From: Deltaproteobacteria bacterium
GTDB lineage: Bacteria; Myxococcota_A; UBA9160; SZUA-336
DNA length: 64,000 bases
Assembly (NCBI GenBank): GCA_029261895.1
Contig: JAJDAK010000017.1
Coordinates: 21,353 to 85,352 of the forward strand
Direction: 5' to 3'
Shown here in pieces: positions 24,860 through 34,358 of the stretch. The notes beneath the pieces were generated by a model. The model had not been told where the DNA came from. It did not search any database and saw only the letters and a program-made list of their open reading frames with translations. The position numbers were made by a program, and so were the translations under genes. The first letter of the stretch is position 1, and every line of letters starts with the position of its first letter.

Positions 24860-27800
24860 TGATATCTTTCGTCGCTCGAGCTGTTCTGTGTTCGCTCGCC
24901 CTCTTGATCTCGCTGGAGGCAGAGGCCGGTTGCGACAATATTCCGAGTCGCACCGAGTGTTTCCAAGGTGGCGTGGGTTGTCTCAATCAACCCTATGCCG
25001 CGCCCGGCCAGATCGTTGAACTTCGTGTGCGAACGGAAATCTGCGATGGAACGTCACTGGGGCTACGCGACACCAGCAGCGGGAATTGCATCGACCCAGA
25101 CGACGTCCTCACCAGCGTCGTCTTTACCCCACCCGGTGGCGCAGTCAACGTCATCGTCCTCGCCACGAGCTGCTCGGGCGCGGCACTCAGCGAGACCCAG
25201 TCGTGGGCCACGACATTGGCAGCACAAGGCGGAACCGCTGTCTGCCGCGACAACGCGGATATCGCGATCAACGAAAAAGATGTGGGCACGGGGATCAGCG
25301 AATGCCGACTTAGTTTTGAATTCCCCAATAGCGATGATCTCGTCACTGCAGCGTCGGATGAGCTCACGCTCGCGGGTCCGGCCAAGATCATCGTGAGTCC
25401 AAGTGCCTCACCGCTACCACAGGAACTGGCATCGCAACGCTGCGCCGAAGCCGTCGGAACCGTGGCCTGCATCGATGAGTTTTTCGATGTGGATGGCTCG
25501 TGTCGCACGTCCGCCGATCGACAGAGCCAACGCTTTCCACATTTCACCGCGCTTCCCATCTTTAATGACTTTGCGGAAATGTGTTCCAGTGACGGCAACC
25601 CTCTTTCCCCTTGCGACGACGGCGCCGACCCAGACTTTCGGTTTACGCTCGATATCGCAGGCAATGTGCTCGCACCCATCAACTGGGAAGGCGTGCTCTT
25701 CAAAGGCGCAACGCAGGGCTTTCCACCGCCGCAACTCATCGATGCCAGCACGACCATCGAGGCGTTTCTAGGAACGGGCGTTCCGATTCGGCTGCCGGCA
25801 TTCTCCGGTCGCTCGTTTACACCGCTCGGTTTACCACTCGCACCGGTCTTTGACCCCACGTTCAATCCTGATGATCCGAACTCGGCCAATTGGAACGGAT
25901 CAACCGACGCGGTCGCCACAGTGCTGCGTTTTGCGCGGCGCAGCCCTGAATTTTTGGAATGTTTCGATGCCGGTTCACCCGTGGGCACGCCCTGTGTGAG
26001 CGCCGACGGTTGCGAGTCGGGCCAGACCTGTGCGACGGCTGTCTGCTACCAAAACCGCAACGCCACGAATGAGCCGTGTAGCAATGACGCGGACTGCAGC
26101 GCGTTGGGTGGGACATGCGGTCCCGCACTCTTTGATCTTGCATTCCTGCGGAGTGGGGGTGGCCTCGGACCCGGTGTGATTCCGCGCGGCGCCTACGATG
26201 CAGGTACACAGTTCTTCGTGCCGCTCGAAGGTCTCTGTCAGTCCAGTGAGCTCAACTGCTTCGTACTCGACGAAACCTTGGAAGGCTTGCTGCTTAACGC
26301 CGATGGCGACGCCTTAGATCGCGGCGCGTTGTTATTGCAAAAACGCAGCACCGGTGTGATTCAAAAGATCGGCAACGACTTTGGTGGAGCACCCGCGGAC
26401 GCGCTGGCCGTTGCGCTGATTCAACAGGGACGTTCCCAAGCACCCGTGGTTAAGGCAGAGCAGGAATGCGTGGCGTTCGCGATTCCAGAGCCCTGGGAAA
26501 ACAGCTTCGATATCAACGGCAACGGCGACGTCTTCAATTCAATCCTACGCGTGCTCTGTCTCACCGAAAGCGGCGTGGCCGAGCAAACATCATTTGATTT
26601 CGCCATCGAAACCGACCCACGCATCATTCAAAGTCCGCGTGGTATCAGTCAGACCGGAACCTCGGCCGATCCGATCGTTTTTAGCGACGGGCTGGTCTAC
26701 TTCCTGGTCCCTGAAGCGGCCAATGCCAAACTGCTCGTACAGGATGTTCCGGACACGAACGCTGGCGGCCAGACCATCAACGAAACCCCCATCGCCTCCG
26801 GCGACGGAGACCGCATCGCGTTTCTCCGGCGCGGCGGCGGGCAGACCGCGGGCGCGTTTTTGATCGATCTCAGTAGCGGCCTCGGCGAACTCGTGAGCGT
26901 GGCCGACCGCGGCGACTGCAACGAAACGCCCGTCCCCCTACGCGGTCCCATTTCCGACTTGGCCTTGGCGGCAGGCGGCGAAGTGGTGGCGTTTTCGCAG
27001 ACGCAGACATTCGGCTTCGATGGACGGGCGAACGGTCAAGCGTTGGCAGACGGAACCGACGTGGGAAATGGTATTACGCTTTCGGTCGACGCTCCCGGCA
27101 CCTTGGGCGCCGCGATCTTTGACACCGATCCAAGCGGTCCGAATCTGGGCATGGAAGACCCCGACTTACTCGTGGACCTGGGCAACGTGCTCATCTTGCA
27201 GAGCACGGACAACCCCGATCAAACTCAGCCTGGGATCTTCGACACGCCGGACGATTCCCGCGTCGGCGGCTTGGTCGCCTTCGACTTCCCGGTCGGCGCG
27301 GAGCTCGACCGCATCGTGCTCGTCGACCTGGAATCAAGTAGCGCCGAACTGCGGCTGATCGATGGCAGCGGTCGCGTACGCAGCTACGACGTACCCAAGG
27401 GCTGGACCAAGGATGTCGTCGACGACGGCCCGGACGGATTCGACACACTCGATCTAACCTCGCTCAGTGATCAATCCGGCGAGGGCGGCAAGACCGCAAC
27501 GGCCAGCGAAGACGCGGGCTTCGATGCAACCGACGTAGTACGCTTGGAGATCGTCCTCCACGGCTCCGGGGCGCTGTCGACCTTCTCACTGTTCTCGGAC
27601 ATGGGTCTACGCCGCGAGATCTTTGCCCATGACACCGAAAACTGTCGCACTGAATTGATCTCCGTGAATAGCTCCGGAATTCCGGCCGACGCTTCGAGCG
27701 AGGAAGCTTCGCTTTCGGCCGACGGCCTGCTGGTGGCGTTCGCATCACTGGCCAGCAACCTAGACCCCACCGATACAAACGGAACCTGGGATGTCTTCCT

Positions 27801-30126
27801 ACGCGACCGCAGCAATGCTACGACGCTGCTGATGAGCCGCGATGAGGACGATCAGCCGCTGCCTGGCGAATCACGCAAGCCAAGCTTGTCCGCCGATGGA
27901 CTCAGCCTAGCGTTCCAACACACTGCGCCAGCGGGTGTACCGGAAGTCTTCATACGCGACCTTGTAACCGGATTGGTCACGCGAATTGGCGAGGGTGAGG
28001 AACCTCTACTCTCGACCGATGGCAGAATCCTGGCCTTCCTGCGTGATGGTCAGGTCTACGCGTATGACCGAGACTTTAATACTTTGGCGTTGTTGAGCGT
28101 CAACCCAGATGGAACTCCTGGTGCGTTTCCGGCCAGCCGCTTAAGCATTGGCAACGGCCGCGTAATTGGCTTTGAAACCCAGTCTGCTTTAGTACCGGAA
28201 GACACCGACACCGATGTCGACAGCTACGTCGTCGACCGTGTCACGCGACTGATCAAGCAGGCCGCACCGGAAGAACCCAGCAGTGGCGCGCCCACACTGG
28301 ACGAGTCGGGCAACCTCATCGGCTTCGAGGTCACCGACGCCGGGGGCGGCAAGATCTTGGTGACGCGTGCACCCGACCCAAACGATTTGGCGGCAGACTT
28401 CTCGGGTGACGGTACATTGGATGACGTTGTACTCATGGTTCTCGACACGAATATTGAACCGGCCGTTCTCGATATCGTGGCCCAAGTCGATCAGGTGGCC
28501 GTCAGCGGTTTGGCTTCTGCCTTCACTTCCGGCCCCAATCGGCACGCCTTCGCGCGCTACTTCCCCTGCGGCAACATCTTTTGTCCCGCGACGGTCCATG
28601 ACCTCGGTATCAACAGCCCGGGTGGCATCGTCATTTCGGATCAGCTCGTCTGCGCGATTGCGGCGGACTCGACGTTGCACTGTGGCGAACTCGGCGCAAG
28701 CGGCGCGTTGCAAAAGGTGCTGGACGGCGGGAACCCTGTGGCTGTGGATCAACTGGCGGTTGTCGACGACATGGTCGTGCTCACGCTGCCGCCCGACATC
28801 AACGGCGTGCGCTTCCTACGCATCGGCTTTCTCAATCCCATCACGGGCGCGATCGACCTATTGCCTTTTGCTGAGGCAGCACGACTCTTTGTTGCTGGCG
28901 AGAACTTGGTTGCATTCGATCAATGTGAAACGGACGTAGCCGCTGACCTCGACCTGGACGGCGACCAGAACGAATGCGTGTTGAAGTTCTTCGATCGGCG
29001 CAGCGGCTTGATCGAAAACACCTTCCAGGCTGTGATCCCGTGCGATTCCGAAGCTTGCGATGCGCGCTTCCCCTGGCGCGTCTTCCCCGACAGCGTGCGC
29101 TACATCACTCACGAGTGTGATTTATCCACGTGTCCGGACTGCGACGAAGATGGGATTTGCCCCGGCGGCAACGCCGTCACCGCGCTTTGCGATCTAAACA
29201 ACGACGGCGATTGCAGCGATCAGATCGTTCAACAGACATCGTCCATTTTGACTTCGAATCTGCTCGCCAGCGTCACACCGCAGACCGGCTTGGGCGGTGG
29301 CGAGTTGGGCGATGGATCCCTTTCTTTTGGTTCGGTCTTCGAGACCAGCGCGGGCGAATGCGAGAATCAACCAGAGATCGCCTGCAATGAGGCCGCGGAT
29401 TGTCCCGGCAGCCAAGCCTGCATCGGCTTTGCGCCACTGCTCTTAGGCTTACCCGATACCGATGGAGATGGCTTCTTCGACTCGGACGATAACTGCGAGT
29501 TTCAGCCAAATAGAGATCAAGCCGACTCCGATGGCGATGGTACCGGCGACCTCTGTGATCGCTTCACCTGCGGCGACGGCGTGTTGCAGGAAGACGAGAG
29601 CTGCGATGCCGGCAGCGCCAACGGCAGCGAAGCCAGCGACTGCAGCGATGGCTGCACGCCCGCGGTTGTGGCCTCGCATCGACTATCGCGCAAACGTGAG
29701 GCCGTTCGTATCAGCCGACGCCGCAAACACGCGGCGATCGAGATTCTAGGGTCAGAACTACTGAACCTGACGCTCGTGCCCAAAGCAGGCTTAATCCCTG
29801 AACTGCGAGCGATCGACACCGACTCGATTCGCATCCACGCCGTAGCACCGGGCGCGAGCTGCCCCAGCAGCGGCGGCTCGACCCTTCTTCACGATCTTAA
29901 CCGCGAGCGTAAATACAAGCGGCACCTACGCCGCATGAAGGGCTTTGACAAGAGCATTCGGAAGCTACGCATCCACTTCACCGTCGCGGACGCGGGCATC
30001 GCACGAACCACAGCTCTCGGTCACGACGTGGTGGAACTCTGCGTAACGGGTCGCCTCTCGGGCATCGCAGGCGAAACCGGGATCGAACGCTTTGAGTCGC
30101 GCCTCCCCGTGGAGATTCGCCGCTGA
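24859..30126 (+). CDS. Very large secreted protein with PD40-like propeller and Cys-rich calcium repeats
   Basis: 1755 residues with a signal peptide (AVLCSLALLISLEAEAG). The first half has EGF-like Cys clusters (ESGQTCATAVC, PCSNDADCSALGG). The middle (about 600-1150) has PD40/WD40-like blades (SLSADGLLVAFASLASNL, PSLSADGLSLAFQHTAP) typical of beta-propellers, and the C-terminal region (about 1530-1600) has thrombospondin type 3 repeats (DTDGDGFFDSDDNCEFQ) followed by a GDGVLQEDESCDAG Cys-rich motif. A final basic beta domain ends the chain. It is probably surface-bound or secreted; no catalytic motif seen. GTG start. Gap to the cyclase gene is 33 nt, but co-transcription is doubtful given the hairpin. 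Confidence 0.8.
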   Translation: MISFVARAVLCSLALLISLEAEAGCDNIPSRTECFQGGVGCLNQPYAAPGQIVELRVRTEICDGTSLGLRDTSSGNCIDPDDVLTSVVFTPPGGAVNVIVLATSCSGAALSETQSWATTLAAQGGTAVCRDNADIAINEKDVGTGISECRLSFEFPNSDDLVTAASDELTLAGPAKIIVSPSASPLPQELASQRCAEAVGTVACIDEFFDVDGSCRTSADRQSQRFPHFTALPIFNDFAEMCSSDGNPLSPCDDGADPDFRFTLDIAGNVLAPINWEGVLFKGATQGFPPPQLIDASTTIEAFLGTGVPIRLPAFSGRSFTPLGLPLAPVFDPTFNPDDPNSANWNGSTDAVATVLRFARRSPEFLECFDAGSPVGTPCVSADGCESGQTCATAVCYQNRNATNEPCSNDADCSALGGTCGPALFDLAFLRSGGGLGPGVIPRGAYDAGTQFFVPLEGLCQSSELNCFVLDETLEGLLLNADGDALDRGALLLQKRSTGVIQKIGNDFGGAPADALAVALIQQGRSQAPVVKAEQECVAFAIPEPWENSFDINGNGDVFNSILRVLCLTESGVAEQTSFDFAIETDPRIIQSPRGISQTGTSADPIVFSDGLVYFLVPEAANAKLLVQDVPDTNAGGQTINETPIASGDGDRIAFLRRGGGQTAGAFLIDLSSGLGELVSVADRGDCNETPVPLRGPISDLALAAGGEVVAFSQTQTFGFDGRANGQALADGTDVGNGITLSVDAPGTLGAAIFDTDPSGPNLGMEDPDLLVDLGNVLILQSTDNPDQTQPGIFDTPDDSRVGGLVAFDFPVGAELDRIVLVDLESSSAELRLIDGSGRVRSYDVPKGWTKDVVDDGPDGFDTLDLTSLSDQSGEGGKTATASEDAGFDATDVVRLEIVLHGSGALSTFSLFSDMGLRREIFAHDTENCRTELISVNSSGIPADASSEEASLSADGLLVAFASLASNLDPTDTNGTWDVFLRDRSNATTLLMSRDEDDQPLPGESRKPSLSADGLSLAFQHTAPAGVPEVFIRDLVTGLVTRIGEGEEPLLSTDGRILAFLRDGQVYAYDRDFNTLALLSVNPDGTPGAFPASRLSIGNGRVIGFETQSALVPEDTDTDVDSYVVDRVTRLIKQAAPEEPSSGAPTLDESGNLIGFEVTDAGGGKILVTRAPDPNDLAADFSGDGTLDDVVLMVLDTNIEPAVLDIVAQVDQVAVSGLASAFTSGPNRHAFARYFPCGNIFCPATVHDLGINSPGGIVISDQLVCAIAADSTLHCGELGASGALQKVLDGGNPVAVDQLAVVDDMVVLTLPPDINGVRFLRIGFLNPITGAIDLLPFAEAARLFVAGENLVAFDQCETDVAADLDLDGDQNECVLKFFDRRSGLIENTFQAVIPCDSEACDARFPWRVFPDSVRYITHECDLSTCPDCDEDGICPGGNAVTALCDLNNDGDCSDQIVQQTSSILTSNLLASVTPQTGLGGGELGDGSLSFGSVFETSAGECENQPEIACNEAADCPGSQACIGFAPLLLGLPDTDGDGFFDSDDNCEFQPNRDQADSDGDGTGDLCDRFTCGDGVLQEDESCDAGSANGSEASDCSDGCTPAVVASHRLSRKREAVRISRRRKHAAIEILGSELLNLTLVPKAGLIPELRAIDTDSIRIHAVAPGASCPSSGGSTLLHDLNRERKYKRHLRRMKGFDKSIRKLRIHFTVADAGIARTTALGHDVVELCVTGRLSGIAGETGIERFESRLPVEIRR

Positions 30127-30158
30127 TCCATGCGCTAATTCGACTCGCTTTCGTCTGC

Positions 30159-31691
30159 GTGTCGGCCGTGCTCTTTGGACTCGCGTTCCCACCCCATAGC
30201 TTTCACTATCTGGTCTGGATCTGTTTGGTTCCGTTGTTCGTCGCGCTGCGCCAGGCCCGATGGAGAACCCTACTGCTCGCCGCTTGGCTCTGGCCGACGT
30301 TGGCCGCGTACGTGATCGGCGATTGGTTGCCACCGGCCATTGCAACCTACTTCGAGCAACCGAGCTGGGTCGGCTTTGCGTTCTTCTTTTTCGTAACCAC
30401 GACCATGGCTTTTCCCTACTACGGATTCGCGTTCTGGGCCTACGGTGCCGCCGAAAAACGATTCCGTGGGGCTCTGCCATGGATTGCCGCCTGTGCTTGG
30501 GTGGCCTGCGAGTTGGGTCGGGGTCGCTTGTTCACGGGAACACCTTTTTTCATTGGAAATCCCTGGGGACTCATCGGTTATACGCTGGTCGACGTCGTTC
30601 CTCTGCTACAGATCGCAAGTCTCGGCGGCATCTATGCGGTCAGTTTTTGCATCGTAGCCGCGAACGCGACTATCGCCGAATGCCTGCGTCGCAAGCGCTC
30701 GCTGCTTGCGCTGGCCCTTGGCGCGGTACCCGTCGCCGCCAGCTTTGGATTTGGATATTACGAATTAGCGCACGCGGACCCATCGACAGACTCGGCAACC
30801 TCGCTGATTGTGGTGCAAGCGAACCTGGGTGCGGAATCTGGCTGGCGCCGTGAAAACTACGGGGAGAACCTAGAAGCGTACTTGAAACAGACCCATCTGG
30901 CTTTGGAAAATGCGAACGCTTCACTCGTCATCTGGCCCGAATCCGCCATGACGTTCTTCCCCGCCGACGAGCCACAGTATCTCCAAGCCATCGCCAGTGT
31001 GCTGAAAACTCGCGAGACTGAACTCCTGGCAGGAGCGCCCTACGAATTGCGCGGAGATTTCTTCAACAGCATGTACCTTTTGTCTTCCGCAGCTGAGATC
31101 AAAGCGCGCTACGACAAGGAATACCTGGTCCCCTTTGCCGAATACATCCCGTTTGCCGAATTCGATCTGATCCGACGGCGCTTTGACCGTGTTCGTGTGT
31201 TTTCTTCGGGTGACCCGAGCGACCCGTTACCCACGATGATCGGTCGCGCGGGAATCGTCACGTGCAATGAGTCGATGCTTCCCGAGGTCGTGGCCGACCG
31301 GGTCACGCGCGGTGCCGAATTCTTGATTAATCCATCCAATGACACCTGGATTCCGCATAAGAAGTTCGCTGAACAACAATTCGACATCGCTACGATCCGT
31401 GCAGTGGAACAGCGTCGTTACCTGGTGCGGGCGTCCACCACCGGCCCTTCCGCGATCGTCGACCCTTGGGGCCGCGTCCTGAAACGAACGCAGACGTTTA
31501 CCCAAGAAGTCCTCCGGGGTGAAGTTCGAGCGCTCAACACCACAACGTTCTACAACCGGTACGGCGACGCTTTTGCGATCGGTTGTTTCCTCTGTACACT
31601 CGCGGCTCTGCTGATGCCGGTCAGGCGTGATGCTTCCCCGTTACCAGAAATGCGAGTCCCGCCACCAAGCATCCAATCCCGCTCGCTGTGA
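30159..31691 (+). CDS. lnt: Apolipoprotein N-acyltransferase
   Basis: 510 residues. The N-terminal half has six or seven membrane helices (FGLAFPPHSFHYLVWICLVP, FTGTPFFIGNPWGLIGYT) and the C-terminal half is a nitrilase-fold periplasmic domain with the triad E261 (LVIWPESA), K320 (YDKEYLVPFAEYIP) and C369 (GIVTCNES). Lnt adds the third acyl chain to the N-terminal Cys of lipoproteins in the inner membrane. The annotated GTG clips the first helix slightly; the frame is open back to about 30123 but has no ATG. The Lgt-like gene at 49.8 kb and several lipobox proteins in this window fit the same pathway. Confidence 0.9.
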   Translation: MSAVLFGLAFPPHSFHYLVWICLVPLFVALRQARWRTLLLAAWLWPTLAAYVIGDWLPPAIATYFEQPSWVGFAFFFFVTTTMAFPYYGFAFWAYGAAEKRFRGALPWIAACAWVACELGRGRLFTGTPFFIGNPWGLIGYTLVDVVPLLQIASLGGIYAVSFCIVAANATIAECLRRKRSLLALALGAVPVAASFGFGYYELAHADPSTDSATSLIVVQANLGAESGWRRENYGENLEAYLKQTHLALENANASLVIWPESAMTFFPADEPQYLQAIASVLKTRETELLAGAPYELRGDFFNSMYLLSSAAEIKARYDKEYLVPFAEYIPFAEFDLIRRRFDRVRVFSSGDPSDPLPTMIGRAGIVTCNESMLPEVVADRVTRGAEFLINPSNDTWIPHKKFAEQQFDIATIRAVEQRRYLVRASTTGPSAIVDPWGRVLKRTQTFTQEVLRGEVRALNTTTFYNRYGDAFAIGCFLCTLAALLMPVRRDASPLPEMRVPPPSIQSRSL

Positions 31692-32004
31692 GTAAATTTT
31701 GAGCCATGCAGCCCGGACCACACTCGGGAACCGCCAGCGAAAAGAACGTGACCGGTAACATCGTCAAGCATCCCCAAAGCGGTCCACGCAGGTACCAGCG
31801 CCGCGGCCACACACTCACACCAACGACGAATCCGATCATCATTCGCGCGGAGTAGAACGCCCAAACTGCAATCGATCCATGTATGTAGTAGAGATTGAAC
31901 TTCTCCGGAATCGGACCGTGTAAGAGCACGGGTATCCAACCCAGCGCAACCCCAAGCATGACACAGACCAAAACGTACGGCGCTTTCACGGGTACGAACT
32001 TCAT
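31621..32004 (-). CDS. Small four-helix membrane protein, hypothetical
   Basis: 127 residues with about four hydrophobic segments (PYVLVCVMLGVALGWIPVLL, SIAVWAFYSARMMIGFVVGV, GPLWGCLTMLPVTFFSLAV, LLTASGIGCLVAGLAFLV). No family recognised. Its start overlaps the stop of the CFA-synthase-like gene by 4 nt, so it is its translationally coupled partner and may help with lipid modification. Its 3' end overlaps the end of convergent lnt by about 70 nt. Confidence 0.65.
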   Translation of the reverse strand: MKFVPVKAPYVLVCVMLGVALGWIPVLLHGPIPEKFNLYYIHGSIAVWAFYSARMMIGFVVGVSVWPRRWYLRGPLWGCLTMLPVTFFSLAVPECGPGCMAQNLLTASGIGCLVAGLAFLVTGKHHA

Positions 32005-33116
32005 CGCTGCGCGACCAGATGGTAAGCCTGGGTTCGGCCCTGGTAGAGAAAGTACGCGCTCGCCCAGAGAAAAAGCCGGAAAGCGCGGGTGGACTCACGA
32101 CCGAAGTTCTCAGTCAACGTCTTTTCCTCCTGATCGAATACGTGAGCCCAATCATGGACGGTGCGCGCGTAGCTCAGTGTGTCGTCGCGAACTTCTCGGA
32201 TCCGCAGCCCTTGGTGTAGAAGACTCTCGAGTAAACGCGGCAGGTTTACGTACGTAGCCGTACCGGGCCAGATATAGCGCGTGAGGAACTCACCGGCGAG
32301 AAAGTCCCTCTGTTGGGCGCAGAAGTCCGCGTACAGGCCGCCACCTTCCTTCAGGTGCTGGCTCAAAAACTGTGCGGCAAAACCGTAGTCCGTAAAATGT
32401 TCGAACGTTCCCATAAAAACCGCGGCATCGAACATCTGCTGGGGTCGGTAATCGAGAAAGTCCACGAGCTCGACTTGGCATGGCAGGTCTTCGCGTTGAA
32501 TCAGTTCCGTTACGTAGCAGTACTGCTCCTTCGAAATCGTCACGCTGGTCACGTGTATGCCTTGGCGGCCCGCGAACTCTATAAACGACCCCCAACCGCC
32601 ACCCATGTCGAAGACGTGCATCCCGGGTTTTAGCTGTAGCACGTCGATGGCGTACTGAAGTTTGCGCGCTTGCGCGGCAGTTACCGTATCGTCTGGGTGC
32701 TCGTAAAAGCCGTGGGAATACGAACGCCAGCGATCCAACCACGGCAGGAAGAACTCCGGGGGGCGGTCGTAATGAAACTGAATCGATTCACGTTGAAAAC
32801 GACGGCGATTACGCAAGCGCAGTCGCAGTTGAAATAACACTCGCGTCCAGATGCCGGGATCGAGATCCAATAGAGCCGTGATCGGCATAATCTCGAGCAT
32901 GCTGCCGTCGATGTCGATCTCGCCCGCGAGGTAGGACCGAGCCAGCCGCAGATGGTCGCCGGATACCAACGCGTCCAGCGAAGCCTGACTATGGAACCGA
33001 ACAACCACCCGCGCGGGGCTGCCGCCGAGCGCATGTCCCTGCCCGTCGGGCAGTACCACCCGCGCGCAGACGCCTGACTGCTGGAGCCGTGAAAGTAGTT
33101 CGAGTCTCGAATCCAT
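32001..33116 (-). CDS. Cyclopropane-fatty-acyl-phospholipid synthase-like methyltransferase
   Basis: 371 residues from the ATG at 33116. The longer open frame upstream looks non-coding. The N-terminal lipid-binding region (VVVRFHSQASLDALVSGD, SYLAGEIDIDGSMLEIMP) is followed by a class I SAM-methyltransferase domain (about 140-371) with LKPGMHVFDMGGGWGSF as the SAM loop and FMGTFEHFTDYG in the active-site region. CFA synthases methylenate unsaturated phospholipid chains at the membrane. The usual GCGWG is GGGWG here, so it may belong to a CFA-like branch. Operon with the small membrane protein downstream. Confidence 0.85.
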   Translation of the reverse strand: MDSRLELLSRLQQSGVCARVVLPDGQGHALGGSPARVVVRFHSQASLDALVSGDHLRLARSYLAGEIDIDGSMLEIMPITALLDLDPGIWTRVLFQLRLRLRNRRRFQRESIQFHYDRPPEFFLPWLDRWRSYSHGFYEHPDDTVTAAQARKLQYAIDVLQLKPGMHVFDMGGGWGSFIEFAGRQGIHVTSVTISKEQYCYVTELIQREDLPCQVELVDFLDYRPQQMFDAAVFMGTFEHFTDYGFAAQFLSQHLKEGGGLYADFCAQQRDFLAGEFLTRYIWPGTATYVNLPRLLESLLHQGLRIREVRDDTLSYARTVHDWAHVFDQEEKTLTENFGRESTRAFRLFLWASAYFLYQGRTQAYHLVAQR

Positions 33117-33267
33117 AACCGTGCCGAGCTTAACACGAGCAAAGCTCCGCAATATTCTCGAGCGAGTCAGGACTGTACCGCGGCGAGAAATGCCCTGTTC
33201 TCTCGCGGTTGTCGCGATCCGTTTCCACCTAGTTGCGTGCCCATAAACGCTCGCCGATTGAGAGACT

Positions 33268-33297
33268 TTGCCTCGTGTGCGATGCGCATAGTACACT
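33268..33297 (+). promoter_or_regulatory. Candidate sigma70 promoter of RHS gene 2
   Basis: TTGCCT (33268-33273) and TACACT (33292-33297) with an 18-bp spacer end 8 bp before the ATG at 33305. A TACACT hexamer also precedes RHS gene 3 (about 36040), and TAGACT precedes RHS gene 1. If these are -10 boxes the leader here would be very short. Not tested. Confidence 0.3.
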
Positions 33298-33304
33298 CCT
33301 CTTG

Positions 33305-34297
33305 ATGTACTACCTGCTCCTCTTGGGTGTTCTCGTATTTGCCGCTGCCAGCTCGGTACAAGCCGCGGAATACCGCTTCTATCATCCGGACCCGCTGGGT
33401 TCGAACGTCGTAGTAACCGACCGAAGCGGGCGAGTTGTGCAGCGCACAGTGAGTACACCGTACGGTGAAATGCGAAGTGTACTCGATGGCGAGGGCAACT
33501 CGATCGAACCCGGGGCCAACAGTCCACGGCATCTCTTTACCGATCAAGAGCACGATCCCGAGAGCGGGCTCCATTATTTTAATGCGCGTTACTACGACTC
33601 GTTTGTCGGGAAGTTCCTCTCCGTGGACCCCGATTTAACGGATGCGTTTCCGGGCGTCAGCTTCTCGATGCTCACCTCAGAACCTGGGAATTTCAACACC
33701 CACGCCTACGTGAGAAATCGACCCACCCACCTGATCGACCCCACGGGTACAAACGCGATCCGGCTCGGCGAGAGTCTCGACGATGATCCTGGTATTGTGG
33801 AGTTCAGCGGCTTCTTCAGCCCCGAGGATCTCGAGCGCCTCAATGGGCCAGCGGACGAAGGCGAAGGTCGCGACGGCGACCGTCCTGAATCTGGCGTTCT
33901 GTTACCCGGAAGCACGGGGCCGCAAGAACCAACGGGCGAAGGCGACGGGCCCGACATCATTGGCGAGGGCAGTGGTGAAATTATTGAACGCCAGGTGCCT
34001 TGGAATGGAATTGAATGGCTCTCCGAGAACTTCCCTGTGATGTTCCCCCCGAGCACGGTGTACATCGTTGGTGGGATCGAGCACCGGAGTCTCCCCGTGC
34101 AGGCACCCCCACCCTCACCGTCGCCGCCACCCCCGGACGGACCCATCACCGTGATTGAGAACCCGCGATTCAAGGATCTTGAGGAGCGGCCCACTGCCGA
34201 CACGCTCGAGGGTGTCCGAAAGCTTCGAACTGGCAAAAGAGGATTTGTCAGGACTCGGAAAGACCCTCGGACCCCGAGACAAGAGTTACGCCAATAG
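33305..34297 (+). CDS. Small secreted RHS-core protein 2
   Basis: 330 residues from the ATG at 33305. Signal peptide (YLLLLGVLVFAAASSVQA), then the RHS core: YRFYHPDPLGSNVVVTDRSG, YGEMRSVLDGEG, LFTDQEHDPESGLHYFNARY, GKFLSVDPDL, NTHAYVRNRPTHLIDPTG. Core residues match RHS proteins 1 and 3 closely. A long acidic, Gly/Pro-rich linker follows (EDLERLNGPADEGEGRDGD, QAPPPSPSPPPPDGP). The frame ends in a basic stretch, whereas a coherent helical tail lies in another frame at 34206-34358, so the true C-terminus was probably lost to an indel. No upstream RHS repeats and no immunity gene next to it; the next gene is convergent. Confidence 0.75.
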   Translation: MYYLLLLGVLVFAAASSVQAAEYRFYHPDPLGSNVVVTDRSGRVVQRTVSTPYGEMRSVLDGEGNSIEPGANSPRHLFTDQEHDPESGLHYFNARYYDSFVGKFLSVDPDLTDAFPGVSFSMLTSEPGNFNTHAYVRNRPTHLIDPTGTNAIRLGESLDDDPGIVEFSGFFSPEDLERLNGPADEGEGRDGDRPESGVLLPGSTGPQEPTGEGDGPDIIGEGSGEIIERQVPWNGIEWLSENFPVMFPPSTVYIVGGIEHRSLPVQAPPPSPSPPPPDGPITVIENPRFKDLEERPTADTLEGVRKLRTGKRGFVRTRKDPRTPRQELRQ

Positions 34298-34358
34298 AGT
34301 CGGCGAGGCAGCGGAGAGTCTGCGGCAAGCTCTCTACGGGAAACTGCCTCCGCTGTAG
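34206..34358 (+). other. Out-of-frame C-terminal helical tail of RHS protein 2
   Basis: In a frame shifted relative to the RHS 2 gene this stretch reads SESFELAKEDLSGLGKTLG, then DKSYANRVGEAAESLRQALY and ends GKLPPL-stop. It has the look of real amphipathic helix, unlike the annotated frame's RTGKRGFVRTRKD tail. It suggests a frameshift near CTCGAGGGTGTC (about 34208). Its end overlaps the stop region of the convergent fibre-like gene. Confidence 0.4.

Noticed and set aside
24993..25988. 331-codon minus-strand frame
   Set aside because: Antisense inside the 1755-residue secreted protein; Ser/Arg-rich shadow.
18234..34358. Programmed ribosomal frameshifting as a shared feature of RHS genes
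   Set aside because: The frame offsets in RHS 1 and RHS 2 differ and RHS 3 has none; independent indels or errors explain it better.
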